Shown: positions 1 to 10,121 of the stretch, in pieces
Numbering within the stretch: the first letter of the stretch is position 1
How the letters are laid out: the number at the start of each line of letters is the position of its first letter
Source: Carpediemonas membranifera
Lineage: Eukaryota; Fornicata
DNA: 64,000 nucleotides
Reading direction: 5' to 3'
Assembly (NCBI GenBank): GCA_019828565.1
Contig: JAHDYR010000012.1
Coordinates: 1,426,001-1,490,000, forward strand
The notes under the pieces: generated by a model
What the model saw: only the letters and a program-made list of their open reading frames with translations
The model's database searches: none
Told to the model about the DNA's origin: nothing
Position numbers and translations under genes: made by a program

Positions 1-1838
1 GACATCGAGGAATCCCGTGCCATGCTGCGTTCCATCGGAATGACCGACAAGCAGTCGTCAACCAAGGCTAAATCGGGCAAACCCCATCGCGGTCTTCACC
101 ACGAACCCACCCATCCCGCCCCCAAGCCAATCGCCAAGCCTCATCATCAGGATAAGCCAGCCGCAAGAGCCCCGAACCAACGAGGAGAGGGCAAGCGCGA
201 GCTGGTGTGCTACAACTGCGGCGAGACGGGCCACCCATCCTTCAAGTGCCCGCGGGATCGTGCCACATGCCCGGTTTGCAAGAAGCAGGGTCACCTCGAG
301 AAGTTCTGCCGTTTTAAGTCCCCAGTAAACGGGGCGAAGTGTTTATTTTCCGCTGCGTCAGGTGGAGGGTCGTTGCCTGTAGTCAATGGAGTCATCGAGA
401 AGGCCGAAGTGAAGGTCTTACTAGACTCTGGTGCTGACTGTGCCACGATATCTCCCGATCTGTGCTCCTCGCCAGCCGTTACCTGGATCAACCACGATAC
501 TGTACGCATCCAAACGGCAGGTGGAATACGAGAAGCTGAAGGCACCGTATCGGTGCAGATCACGTTGAGGCCATCTCCCGTCACGCCACGTGGCTGCGAG
601 CTGAAGATCCGCGCTTTCGTTCTCAAAACTGCGTACGAAGTCAGTTTTGGTTACAGCCAGATGGTAGAGATCGGACTGCTGCCCTCAATGGCCCAGCCTA
701 GCAACTCGGAGAGCGAAGCAACTGAGGATCCTCCCGTCCCGAGCAAGTTTGAAGCTAAGGCTCTTACCCTCCCCGATGGTATCGCGAGCCAGCAGATCAA
801 GCTGCTCAAGGAGTACGAAGACCTCTTCCGTGACCGTACTGAACCGAGCAAGCTCGAGCCCTACGACCTATGCCTCAAGGGCGATCGAGTCGTCCACGTA
901 CGTCCCTACTATGTTCCGCCCCCAAAGGTCCCGGTTGTCAAGGAACACATCGATACCCTTCTGGCCAAGAGGTATATACAGGCGTGTCAATCGGCCTATT
1001 CCAGCCCAACTATCATCGTACCCAAGAAGGGTGGCAAGACTCGCTTTGTCGTCGACTTTCGTGAAGTCAACACCATGACAGAGCCATTTGATTACCCCAT
1101 CCCTCGAATTGACGAAGTTATCACACAAATTTCGGGTAAGCGAGTGTTCGCGACGCTCGATCTGTCTGCCGGCTACCACCAGATCGCCCTTACTGAGCGT
1201 TGCCGGAAGTATACCGCGTTCAGGACAACCTTCGGCCAGTTCCAATATACACGGATGCCCTTTGGGTTTCGCAATGCCGGTGCTTTCTTTCAGAGAGCGA
1301 TGGAAAACGCGTTCAGAGGGCTACTTGGGACCGCCTGCATCATTTACATCGACGACGTGATCGTCATGGGTGCCACGCCAGAGGAATACATCGAGAACCT
1401 GAGGAAGGTCCTCCTGCGCGCCCGTGAGTACAAGCTCCAGCTCGGAAGGGACAAGTGTCAGTTCGGTCGGGCCGAGGTGGAGTTCCTCGGCTGGATCATT
1501 TCCGAGGGGTCAGTCAGGATCTCACCAGAGAGAGTCAACGATATCCAAGACATGAAGCTGTCGCCTACAGTCAAGGGGATGCAAGGTCTAGTCGGATTCT
1601 TTGACTACTTCCGCGACTTCGTACCGAACTACGCGACCCGCGCCAAGCCACTCGTGTCTGCAACGACTAACCGTACGGCCGTGCCAGAGAAAGAGCTAGA
1701 GGCTGCCCTAGCGGATATCAAAGAAACTTTGTGCTCGGCAGATTCTTTGGCGATGTTCGACGCGACCAAACCACATGTCGTGATGACTGACGCATCCGAC
1801 GTGGGGTACGGGGCTGTCCTCCTGCAGAGGGTCGCCCC
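1..1838 (+). pseudogene. gag-pol of gypsy E1: zinc knuckles, protease, RT, start of RNase H
   Basis: The frame is open from base 1 and so enters from outside. Counting from the first Met (base 22), CCHC knuckles lie at residues 63-76 and 83-96, followed by an aspartic protease LLDSGAD at 133-139. The reverse transcriptase follows, with the catalytic YIDDV box near residue 443, then a connection region and the start of RNase H (TDASDVGYG). The frame is lost around base 1830-1840, in the middle of RNase H, where the paralogue reads on as VCYMSKAF; the continuation is in frame 3 from 1839. This encodes replication enzymes acting in a cytoplasmic particle. The frameshift means no full polyprotein can be made without recoding. 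Confidence 0.85.
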
Positions 1839-3314
1839 GTGTGTTATATGTCCAAAGCCTTCACAGACGTCCAATCCAGATGGAGTGTCGGCGAGAAGGA
1901 AGCCTTTGCGATTGTGTCAGCCCTTCAGAAGTGGAGGAAGTTCTTGTCCTGGGAGAGATTCGAGCTCCTGACCGACCATCGCAACCTCTTGTACATGTAT
2001 AGGTCGAGTAACGCTAAGGTGCGTAGATGGGCCGATTCTATTGCAGACCTAGATTTCGAATTGAAGCACGTGGCCGGTTTAGACAACGGGGGAGCCGACG
2101 GTCTGTCGCGCGTATTCTCGCTAGCGTCAGTTGATGAGATCAGCAAAGCCCACCTGTTCGGTAACGCCCACCTCTCCGGACGGTTAACCATGGAACGTTT
2201 GCGGGAAGCCGGTGTCTCAGTTACTCGCCGTGACGTTTACGACTACGTCGCCAAGTGCCCTGTCTGCCAGGTCTTGGAGAGACCGCCTGTTGAAAAAACA
2301 GACGGTCTACACACGGCTGTGGATGCACCGTTCCAGCGGGTGGCAATCGATACTCTAGGTCCGCTCCCGGAGCGTGACGGCTACAAATACGTCCAAGTCA
2401 TGATAGACATGTGTTCCAGGTGGACGGAGCTAGCCCCCGTCAAGTCTACCACCGCACGCGACGCCGTGGATGCCTTCGTCAACACTCTCATGAAGAAGCT
2501 GGCACAGGACATGGGGTTCGAGACACTCGTTACCACCGCGCATCACCCTCAGTCCAACGGAATGGTTGAGAGAGCTAACCAGATGGTCGAGAGAGTGCTC
2601 AAGGCAAGGAAGTTTGAGCTCAGAAACGGCAATTGGCGTCAGCATTTACCGGTTGCGCAGTTTATCGTCAATTCCATGCCAAGACAACCAACACGCCTTT
2701 CCCCCGCCGAGATACTGTTCGGGAGCAACATGGCGGTGCCGGAGAAGTTATACGTTACCGAGAACAGCACGTCAGCTCGTACGTCGCATCTCCTCGCTGC
2801 CGAAGCCGCTACACAATTGGCCAAGGCACGTGTCCTGGCCATGCGCGAAGACGCGTTGGCGAAGGCCTCCACCACCCGCACGGAGATCTTGTCACGATTT
2901 GTGCTCGTGAAATATCCCTCGCGCAGACAAGCTTTCCCCGGGCTGGAGAGGCCTATGCGACGAGTGTCTTCTGTCAAGCAGAGCGGTGTTGTAGTAGCCT
3001 ACATGGTGAAAGACTTAGGTCAGCCCGGAGCGGAACCCATCCGGGTCGATGCGTCTCGCGTCAGAAAGTTCGTCCCCGGCACCCTATCAGAGGAACAGAT
3101 CAAGCAGGTGGCGGCCGCCGGCGTGGAGGAGTGGTATATCGACCGGATATCCAAGTCGCGTGGCACGGGCTCGGTCTCAAAGAGAGAGTACCTTGTCCAT
3201 TGGCAAGGATTTGAAGACTCCGAGGCTACCTGGGAGCCATACCGCTCCCTTAGAGATGCTGCTGCTCTGGATGACTTCTTGTCGTCCGCTCAGGCCAAGT
3301 CGGAAGGGTTGTAA
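1839..3314 (+). pseudogene. gypsy E1 RNase H end, integrase with core deletion, chromodomain
   Basis: This continues RNase H (TDHRNLLYMY), then an HHCC zinc-binding region (HLSGR...CPVCQ), the integrase core with the first Asp (AIDTLG) and the DDE Glu region (HPQSNGMVERAN), a GPY-type C-terminal part and a terminal chromodomain (YLVHWQGFEDSEATWEPY). Compared with the intact copy at 44474-47644, about 24 residues are missing between VNTL and KKLAQDMGF, including the second catalytic Asp (SDGGPEF in the intact copy). The deletion keeps the frame, so the loss is easy to overlook. The chromodomain probably directed integration to marked chromatin, as known for chromoviruses. Confidence 0.85.
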
Positions 3315-3357
3315 ACCCTCCTATTCTCATCTCGCCTGATTTATTGTTGATTAGTTG

Positions 3358-4513
3358 TTAGATTCGGCGGCCCCGACCAGCGAAGGCAGGTCCAGTACTG
3401 CGCGGTTCAACCCCGTGACGAGCAAGGTGCGCTACCTCTTCAGGCAATTCTAGCAACTCCGGCGTCGGGTACGACCGTGTCACAAACCTGTAGTCTTCCC
3501 ATTTCAACGTGAGGAGTCGACCACCCGGGCCGTTGCGACTGCCAACAACTCGTTCCAGTCGATAAGTACGGAGCTCATCAGTGAACTGGAGCCCTCCGTC
3601 GCCCGTAGTCATGAGTACCGGTACCCACTGTGGATGGGCTTTGAATACCCGCATGACCAAGCGGAATCGCTTCTCCATCTCCGGTATATCAGAGGACCGG
3701 TAGCAAGCCTCTTGAAGCAAAACCATAGACTCCCGGGAAGACGGCTAAGGCCAGGAGGTGGCAGAGGGACTTGTCACCCCTACCAGGGAGCTTGCGTCGG
3801 ATAGCGTCCATCTCATGGTGCCAAGTGGCGGCGCGATGCAGGTCCAGTTCATGTAGTGCCTGGGCAAGTTTCATGAAGGCCTGAAGATCGAGCAACACGC
3901 GACGCGCACAAGAAACACACTTAAGTTGGCGTTCGACGTCTTCGAGGGAGAACTCACGCTCGAACCGCTGTTCACGGAGAGAATTCATAAGCGGGGTGAG
4001 TTTTAGAGCAATCGAATGGGCGTGCTCGCCCAACAGCCGATGGACCAGCCGGTTCAAGTCCGAAACGTCCGTTCCTGAGGCGTGGGAGAGCTGGCGAACC
4101 GTAGTAGTCACTTCAGCAGGCTGGTTGGCTTCGGGCTGGCCGTCTGGCAGCGTTGGGGAGCTGTCATTCCCCGGGGCATCGTCCGAAGAAGTCGGCGATT
4201 CGTCTTCTTCGCTGTCATCGTTCGAGCTCTCGTCTACCGACGAAGCGGGCTCTGAGTGCCACACGGGACGGCGCACAAGCCTCTTGCGCCTCCTGTAGCC
4301 CGGCGCTACGCGTGACGATCGCAGATTTTGGATTTCGGAGCCCAATGTTGCACAACGGCGCTGCAGAGAACGCATTCGAGGATCATCAGATTCCTCAGAA
4401 GTAGAACTAGCTGCAGCAACCGGGCCAATTCCCCCAAATGGTCCGTCACCATTTGCACCAAGATTGGTGCAAAATGAAACATCCCAATCCCGGATGGAAA
4501 GCCGCTCAAACAT
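3358..4513 (-). pseudogene. antisense gene of gypsy E1, frameshifted
   Basis: Two minus-strand frames (3689-4513, 274 residues; 3358-3726, 122 residues) together match the 410-residue plus-strand protein at 43208-44440 of gypsy copy E2. Shared features are an acidic Ser/Glu/Asp-rich N-terminal third and a C-terminal domain with the pattern LPGRG ... VLMTTGDGG ... YRLERVVG ... PELLELPEEV. The frame changes near 3715-3730, where PESMVLLQEACYR should be read. The gene is convergent with pol, with stops 43 bp apart. I do not recognise the protein; it has no RT, integrase or envelope-like segments and no membrane helix. Its position is where some retroelements carry an extra gene. Confidence 0.6.
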
Positions 4514-5032
4514 GGAGTTATGATCTCTTTATTGTTGTCTTGATGTTGTTTAGTCGTTTAGTTGCTCTATCGGAGCGCAGTCGTGGTGTGAATTCACGCT
4601 GCAAAGAAAAAGGCTCGTATCTCGCCGTTGAGGCCTCGTTGAGGCCTGAAAATGCCATTTTCAGCACCAAACTGATTAATGGCGCAAACAGTTGGAAAGG
4701 GGCGGTGTTTCACCATCGTTGTGTTTGGATGGCCATAACCTGCACCCAAGCATTTTAAGGTACGTCACATTTCGATTTTCGGCGAGGAAAAGCCGAGGAG
4801 GGGCAGAACCCCTATGGTAGGATCCTTCTAACCCAGCGGTACCGCGCGATTGTAAGCCGTGCTATTTTGCACGTCGTTGTGCTTCTTGTTGTGTCCCCGC
4901 CAAGGTCGCAAAAAAGGGGCTCGATCGGTGGTTGGCACCCACCAGGACCGGCCCCCAAGAGCCAACATTCACCCCCACTGGCAGTAGCCAGCCGTCAAAG
5001 CTCACGCTGTCTGGGGTCATGCCTCATTGAGG
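4514..5032. other. noncoding stretch between antisense gene and 3' LTR
   Basis: No supportable ORF. This is the presumed promoter and leader of the antisense gene and the equivalent of 42568-43207 in copy E2. It contains short GC-rich direct and inverted motifs (GAGGCC repeated near 4632-4655 and a GGCGAGG/GCCGAGG pair near 4782-4800). Confidence 0.4.
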
Positions 5033-5045
5033 CATGGAGGGGCAG
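5033..5045 (+). promoter_or_regulatory. polypurine tract of gypsy E1
   Basis: CATGGAGGGGCAG abuts the LTR start. The same tract, CATGGAGGGGCGG, abuts the 3' LTR of E2 on the opposite strand (42554-42566). This is the expected plus-strand primer site. Confidence 0.75.
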
Positions 5046-5170
5046 TGTCATGGGTCTCACCCAAGATTACACAGATTCATATATGATATTAGTTAGTCAA
5101 GGAGTTTCTCCTCGACACCATTGTGTCGAGTCTTCTCCTCTTGTAAACATAGTTCGTCAAACGAACCACA
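5046..5170 (+). repeat. 3' LTR of gypsy E1
   Basis: A 125-bp block starting TGTCATGGGTCTCACCC and ending CGAACCACA, so TG...CA. It aligns with the 121-bp LTRs of E2 (TGTCGTGGGTCTTACCC at the start; GGACTACA at the end) and shares an internal hairpin, CTCGACAC-CATT-GTGTCGAG. No matching 5' copy is in the window. Confidence 0.75.
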
Positions 5171-5572
5171 GGGGCTTGCATGCAGTTATATAACTGAAGT
5201 TCGGAACCGTGGCTCGGAATGCTTTACAGGTTTCACCCTATGGCTAATATGGTCTAAACCGACCTCTCTACACACGTAACACGTAAATCACAACAAGGAT
5301 GATGAAGTGCCGCAATTAGCGTTTTTATCTTGAGGTTCAAGCGCTGTTAGCCCATAAAGCCAATGCCATTGAGGGTCGAGTTGGGTCGACCGAGCATCGA
5401 GGTGGGCGGAGGGCGCCGGACCGCGCGCTACCGGAATACGTGGAGTGAGTATCGCTCTGCTGATTCCAGGAGCGCGCTGTCCGTTCACGTCCGACTCGTC
5501 ATTTGGGGTCGAGTCACAACTCGGCCCCTTATGTCTCATGAATCTTCCTTGCCAGGTGGGGCCATTTTGCCA
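5171..5572. other. unassigned spacer between gypsy E1 and the LINE-like element
   Basis: No gene seen. A motif GCTACCGGAATACG followed by TGATTCCAGGAGC (about 5428-5475) recurs at 41158-41206, so some repeat is present. Confidence 0.35.
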
Positions 5573-6239
5573 TGAATAGGATAAAGAGAGTGGGGGCGAG
5601 TACACACCCTTGCTTCACTCCTCTGTTCGTCTTCTTCCATGATCTTGCCCCCTTGACGGAGATCCACGTTTCTGTCAGCGTGCTCTGGATAGCTCTGACC
5701 AGGTGCTCCTTCACACCCATCCCGTATAGCTTGTCCATCAAGATGTCCCTTGGGACTGTATCATAAGCCTTCTCGATGTCCAAGAATACTGACGTGGTTT
5801 CCCCTCCTTCTTGATGGCGCTGTACTATGTATTGGATTTGTTGGATCACATCTTTGTTAGCTTGGAACCCCGCCTGCTCTCTGGGTATGAATTTCCATGC
5901 GGCATCCTCTAGCCTTTTCTTCAGTAGTCTGCCGTAGACTCTGTACAGGATTGGTGTTAGCGAGATAGGCCTATACGATTCCGCCTTGACTCTGGGTTTC
6001 CCAGTCTTGTGGATAGCAGATACCGTTGCATACTTCCACACTTCCGGTATTCTTTCCTCGTCGTAGATTCGGTCAAAGAACTTTGTTAGCTGTTCGTACA
6101 CATAGCTGTCCAGGCTCCTAACCATATCTCCTGATGTGTTGTCCGGTCCTGTTGCTGTGTCTGCTTTGATGCGTCTGATAGCCTCTCTGATCTCTTCTGT
6201 CTTAAACTCCTTCCCAGCTTGCCCCGCCACGTTTTCCAT
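5573..6239 (-). pseudogene. LINE reverse transcriptase, 3'-truncated
   Basis: Visible RT motifs in order: GPDNTSGD, WKYATVSAIHKTGKP, SYRPISL, QAGFQANKDVIQQI, the motif A box FLDIEKAYDTVPR with its catalytic Asp, and motif B GVKQGCVLAPTLF. Sequence then departs (AKWPHLARK) before motif C, so the active site is incomplete. The reading frame differs from the upstream endonuclease frame; the join should read PEWENVAGQAGKEF near 6235. A LINE truncated at the 3' end is unusual, because target-primed reverse transcription normally loses the 5' end; later deletion is likely. Confidence 0.8.
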
Positions 6240-7567
6240 TCCGGCTCATCTCCCTTACTTACCTTTGCGTATTGCTCGAGGAGGATTTCACTGATAGCTT
6301 CTTTGTCGGCGGTGATCTTGCCGTCCTTTAGCAGGCTTCCCGGCATGCCCTTGTATTGATTTTTACACCACCAGCGTCTGACCGCCGCCTCGACGTTTGC
6401 CCTCAACGTTTTGTATCCTTCCTTGGAGCTCATGCCTAGCTCATCCACCCATTTCTCTCTACGCTTGTTCCAGTACTCCGATAGCCTGTCTTTCATGATA
6501 GCCAACCTTGTCGTGTTGCCTGCCTCAGACCACGTTGTGCGCTGCAGCTTGTTCCATACTCCGCTGGGGAAGACTTCGCTCGTCTCCTTCGGTTCCCTGG
6601 TCCGGGTTGGCTTCCCCACGGATATTCTGATAGCTTCTTCCCATTGGTCAATGGACTGTCCCTCCCTAAGTGTCTTGATGGTAGTAGGGTTTCCTCTCTT
6701 CTTCATCTTCCAGGTGGTGACCTCCGGGACTTCCAGCTGGGGGTCCGCCCTGGGCTCAGTTTCCGGGTACCTCGGCTCGTCCCACGATATTCTGATAGCC
6801 TTGTGGGAGGAACCCCACACTCCTATTGTCTGGGGCTCTACCGTCTCCACCTTTGCTTCTCGGATGCCCTCCGAGACCATCGCGAAGTCCGGTCTAGATT
6901 TCCCAGATGGGTACGTGTGGTCGCTTGTGTACACTGCCCGGAGCTTGAACCTAGCCATTAAGTCCTTCCATCTGATAGCTCTGCTAGCCCTATCGGGTTT
7001 CATGTTCCAGTCTCCAATTATGATAGCTTCCATGTCGCCCTTCATGTCTAAGATGTCCTGCAGGTCAGCCTTGAACTTGTCCTTGACCTCTTTCTTCTTA
7101 TCAGTAGTCGGGCCATACACGTTGATGATCAATAGGTCCCGACTGGTTCTGAGTATGCTAGCCTGTATCCTGCCCGACAGGCTGTCTGTGATTCCGACTT
7201 ACCATTCTCCCTTGGCGTGTGGGCTGATCACTGTGCCTATACCTTTCCTTGTGCCCTTCCACCTTGGCAATGGGACTTCTTCTGTTAGCCCGAACCGCTT
7301 ATTGATGCGTCGATGTCTGTTAGCTTCTCTTCTGCTCTTCTCGTTCTCTGCTAGCAGGTTTTCTTCTGTTTCTCGACCAGCCATGGCATAATCGAAGTCC
7401 GCAAAGCAGTGGATCCTCGTGTTAGCCGTGCGCCATGTTTCTTGGATGCATAACGCTTCTGTATTCTTGATTCTCGCTTGTAGTGCTGTGGCGATGGATG
7501 CAGTAAAGTCTTTCCCTTTCCCAATGTGACCTTGAGAGTTGAGACTGATTATACTAGTTCTTTCCAT
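6240..7567 (-). pseudogene. LINE APE-type endonuclease and linker, frameshifted
   Basis: Two frames are involved. 7567-7199 begins MERTSIISLNSQGHIG and has the Glu motif CIQETWR; 7132-6240 has IINVYGP, the GDWNMKPD motif, SRPDFAMVS and GSSHKAI near the end of the fold, matching the apurinic-endonuclease-like domain that nicks target DNA. The His motif is SSH rather than the usual SDH. The frame is broken near 7135-7200. After the nuclease comes a linker of about 150 residues rich in Trp and Arg, leading into the RT. Confidence 0.7.
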
Positions 7568-7967
7568 GTTGATTCTGCTTGGTTCTTATCCTGCGAATTT
7601 CCTAGAATTTCTGATAGCCGCGTCCTAACGGGGGCCTCAGTGCCGGCTCAGGTGATCCCCGTTAGGCCAACTTCTTGTGCTCTGGTGACCATTGAGTTCT
7701 CTGGCAATTGACTTAGGAGGGGGCGCTTTGGCGTGACCCCCCTTTGGCTGTCGCTGCAGCCCACTGGCAGTGCCCTTCTTGGCTAATGCCAGGTCCTGGG
7801 TGGGAGCCAGGATTGTGTTTGTAAAAGAATCTGATAATTTTCTGTTGTTGAAGAAGAGGGTCTGGGAGATGGTCTGTGGGGCGGCCTGGGACCTTGGTCA
7901 GTCGTGGTGCCGACAAACCGTCTTCTGATAGCTTCGAGCTTATCGGGCATCCCTGTGTTGGCGTACC
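7568..7967 (-). other. degenerate linker between LINE ORFs
   Basis: No continuous ORF is convincing; a 67-codon frame at 7713-7916 is proline/glutamine rich. The octamer CTGATAGC continues here (7611, 7925), so this belongs to the element. Confidence 0.35.
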
Positions 7968-9277
7968 TTAGGACGTAGGGGGCTTCTTCGGGGTTCTGGT
8001 CCTTTGGGACGTAGTGGGGGGGGATCTACCCATGAATCTGACTGGCTTCTCTTCTGGGATCGGGTTTGGGGTGAGTCTGTCGGTCGTCTTGTCTCTGGCT
8101 ATGCGGCGGAGCGTTGTGGCAGCCTCACGGACTCTCGCCACGCCCCAGTCTCTCGGGATGAATGCTGCTCTGAAGCCTTCGACTCTGCCTCTGTACGCCT
8201 TGATGTTCGCGATGATTTCATCGTACTCGGCACAGTCTTCTGCTAGCAGTTGGCAGCCGTATCCATCCTTATGAGCTGTCGTGGCTTTGTACCTTACCAC
8301 CAGTGGTAGACGTCTGATAGCTTGATGATAGCTCGAGGGGGGGCTACTCCGAGGCCGTGCTCGGCTTGGAGCCATGCCATCTCGTCAGGTTCGACGTGCT
8401 CGAGGAGGGACCACACCGGGTTCCTGTCGATGACGTTCCCTCTCTTGATAGCTGCGGGCGCAAGTAGCAGACCCTTCATACCCTTAAACAAATCTGAGAA
8501 GCCGAAGTCCATGCCAAATCTGCTGTATCTGTCCGGTACTACTAGGATCTTGTTACCCTCTTTGCCATCTCTCAGGCTCACTCTGCCAGGTTGGCCTCTG
8601 AAGATCTCGAAGGTTTCTTGTCTGTTAGCGAAGTTGTTACCGCCGAAGAGGTCCGTTTCCAGATCTGCTTGAGCGACGGAGCTGATAGCTTTGGGCAGTA
8701 TATCACCGAGGAAGCTCTCTCTGTCTTGCTGGCATCGGAAGGAGTGGGTCATGGCCAAGGTCTTGACTGTGACGATGGTAACATCGGCCAGCCCGCAGTG
8801 GTAGTGGCCGGCCGCATACCTGTGGTAGGGGCACACCGCCTTTGGCTCGCTCCTGCGTTGCCACCCACTGCTCCAGGAGTTGAGCCATCCCATCGTCCTC
8901 TCGTCCTGGATGCTGGCCTTGATAACGTCCGCTAGTCTGGGTTCTAAGTCTCTGATAGCGTCTGGGAGATCCTTCTCATCGACTAGCCTGTCCGCGAAGT
9001 AGGTGGTTACCTCCCCTGATAGCCCGTTGACTTGGTTGGTGAGCAGAAACTTCTCCACGTGTACGCCCTTAGCGTATAGTACGATCTTGAACTCGCCTGC
9101 GTCCTCCATCCTCCTGAGTCTGATAGCAAGGTGTTCGGCCCAGTCTGTGAACTTTGAGAAGTGCGTTCTGAACTCTTCAGGGGGCATCCCAGTAGCGACA
9201 TCGACGAAGGTAGCTGGCGGCAGGCCGGAGATGGCCCATGATGCGTACCTCGCCTGGTCAATCTGCTGTACCGGCAT
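7968..9277 (-). pseudogene. LINE upstream ORF, middle and end, with Maelstrom-like second half
   Basis: Frames 8294-9277 and 7968-8375 overlap and read as one broken protein continuing from 9258-10058. The segment CPYHRYAAGHYHCGLADVTI gives C-x2-H-x7-C, the C-terminal zinc-type signature of Maelstrom domains, and is preceded by the helix-rich region (FSKFTDWAEHLAIRLRR) and WAISGLPP. Downstream are a basic region and a Pro/Arg-rich tail (PEEKPVRFMGRSPP). Maelstrom domains are RNase-H-fold modules of small-RNA transposon silencing; finding one inside an element is an inference from motif order only. A frameshift lies near 8300-8370. Confidence 0.5.
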
Positions 9278-10058
9278 GTTCTGATAGAAGAGACCGTGCC
9301 CGTGCCCTGATCATCTCCCCTGTTAGCGGGTTGAAGACGATGACTCCGCCCTCCACTGGGTTTGCTGGGACGTTTTCACTCTCACAGCCTGAGTGGCCGC
9401 ACTCGAAGTCTATGGCCGCAAGTAAGAGGGTGGGTTTGGGCTCTGGCTCCTTGTCTGCTAGCTGCCGTGGGTGGGCCTTGGGGTCTGGGCTTCTGGTAAG
9501 CGGGTCTGGTAACGGCTTCTGGGTGGAGTAGGACTGCTTGGCGTCGCGGGGTCGAGGCTCTACAGGCTTCAGGTCCCCGTATAGCTCGTCAAAGCTCACC
9601 TTATCCTTCTGCTTGGGCTCGGGGGCGTCGGGTTCCTGTTCGCCCTCTTCTTCTTCCTCGTCGACGTCGGTGCTGTTGCTGCTAGCATTATCTTCCTGGG
9701 GATAGGTCTTCTCACTACTGTTCAACATGGCTTCGAGGATGAGTGATCTGATAGCTGCGAAGGCTGGTAGCTCGCCGAGAGGGGACTCCTCACCCGGCTT
9801 GCAGATGATGACTCTTCCTCCCAGTGGAATGCCGGTGGAGTTCCAGGCTGCCATCCACGCTGCCGGTGCTTCGGGAGCTTGCAGTCGGAGAACGTCTCTC
9901 GCTTCCTCCGAGAATCTACTGATAGCGAAGGCCTCGTGGTCCTTGAGATCCAGGATGACCTTGAAGCTGCCGTCCTGTTGTTCCAGGGCCACTTGGGTGA
10001 TCGTGCCAGGGTTTTCGGGGTCCCAGACGTCTCTTCTGGTAGCAGTGGTGGCTCGTTC
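9258..10058 (-). CDS. LINE upstream ORF, N-terminal part, fused in frame to a gypsy remnant
   Basis: About 266 residues in an open frame that begins to its right inside gypsy E3 and reads through the 63-bp patch at 10059-10121. It starts around ERATTATRRDVWDPENPG, has a strongly acidic Glu/Asp run (about 9635-9690) and then LLAAIDFECGHSGCE, PVEGGVIVFNPLTGEM and RARARS. These resemble the first strand and Glu motif of a Maelstrom/DEDD-type fold. The frame ends at 9258, but homology logically continues in the frame starting near 9277 (NMPVQQIDQARYASWAI). Confidence 0.45.
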   Translation of the reverse strand, partial: ERATTATRRDVWDPENPGTITQVALEQQDGSFKVILDLKDHEAFAISRFSEEARDVLRLQAPEAPAAWMAAWNSTGIPLGGRVIICKPGEESPLGELPAFAAIRSLILEAMLNSSEKTYPQEDNASSNSTDVDEEEEEGEQEPDAPEPKQKDKVSFDELYGDLKPVEPRPRDAKQSYSTQKPLPDPLTRSPDPKAHPRQLADKEPEPKPTLLLAAIDFECGHSGCESENVPANPVEGGVIVFNPLTGEMIRARARSLLSEHAGTAD

Positions 10059-10121
10059 TTCAAGAACCAACTCTTCAAGCGCATCGCAGATGAGATGGGG
10101 TTCAAGATCCATATTACCACG
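10059..10121 (+). repeat. 63-bp fragment of gypsy E2-type integrase
   Basis: Exact match, in inverted orientation, to 45263-45325 of gypsy E2. Read on the plus strand it encodes FKNQLFKRIADEMGFKIHITT of the integrase core; read on the minus strand it is in frame with both neighbours. It sits precisely between the truncated gypsy E3 RT and the LINE-like ORF, as filler DNA would. Confidence 0.85.

Larger units (their letters stand above)
1..5170 (+). mobile_element. Ty3/gypsy chromovirus, copy E1 (5' part outside window)
   Basis: The order visible is end of gag with two zinc knuckles, protease, reverse transcriptase, RNase H, integrase and chromodomain on the plus strand, then a convergent minus-strand gene, a purine tract and a 125-bp 3' LTR. 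The same order occurs in the complete copy at 42433-48542 (opposite strand), whose LTRs were used to find this one. The 5' LTR and most of gag lie to the left of the window. One frameshift and an integrase deletion make this copy inactive. Confidence 0.85.
5573..10058 (-). mobile_element. decayed non-LTR (LINE-like) retroelement with Maelstrom-like upstream ORF
   Basis: On the minus strand the order is an upstream ORF (10058-7968), an APE-type endonuclease (7567-6240) and a reverse transcriptase (6239-5573) that stops before the catalytic YxDD box. All parts are broken by frameshifts. The element is unified by the octamer CTGNTAGC (plus-strand reading), 14 exact CTGATAGC copies between 6175 and 9926, absent from the flanking gypsy sequences. 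It is truncated at its 3' end near 5573 and joined at its 5' end to a 63-bp integrase fragment. Confidence 0.65.

Noticed and set aside
6411-7391. Plus-strand 326-codon frame in the LINE region
   Set aside because: Antisense of the endonuclease; Ser/Leu-rich without any motif.
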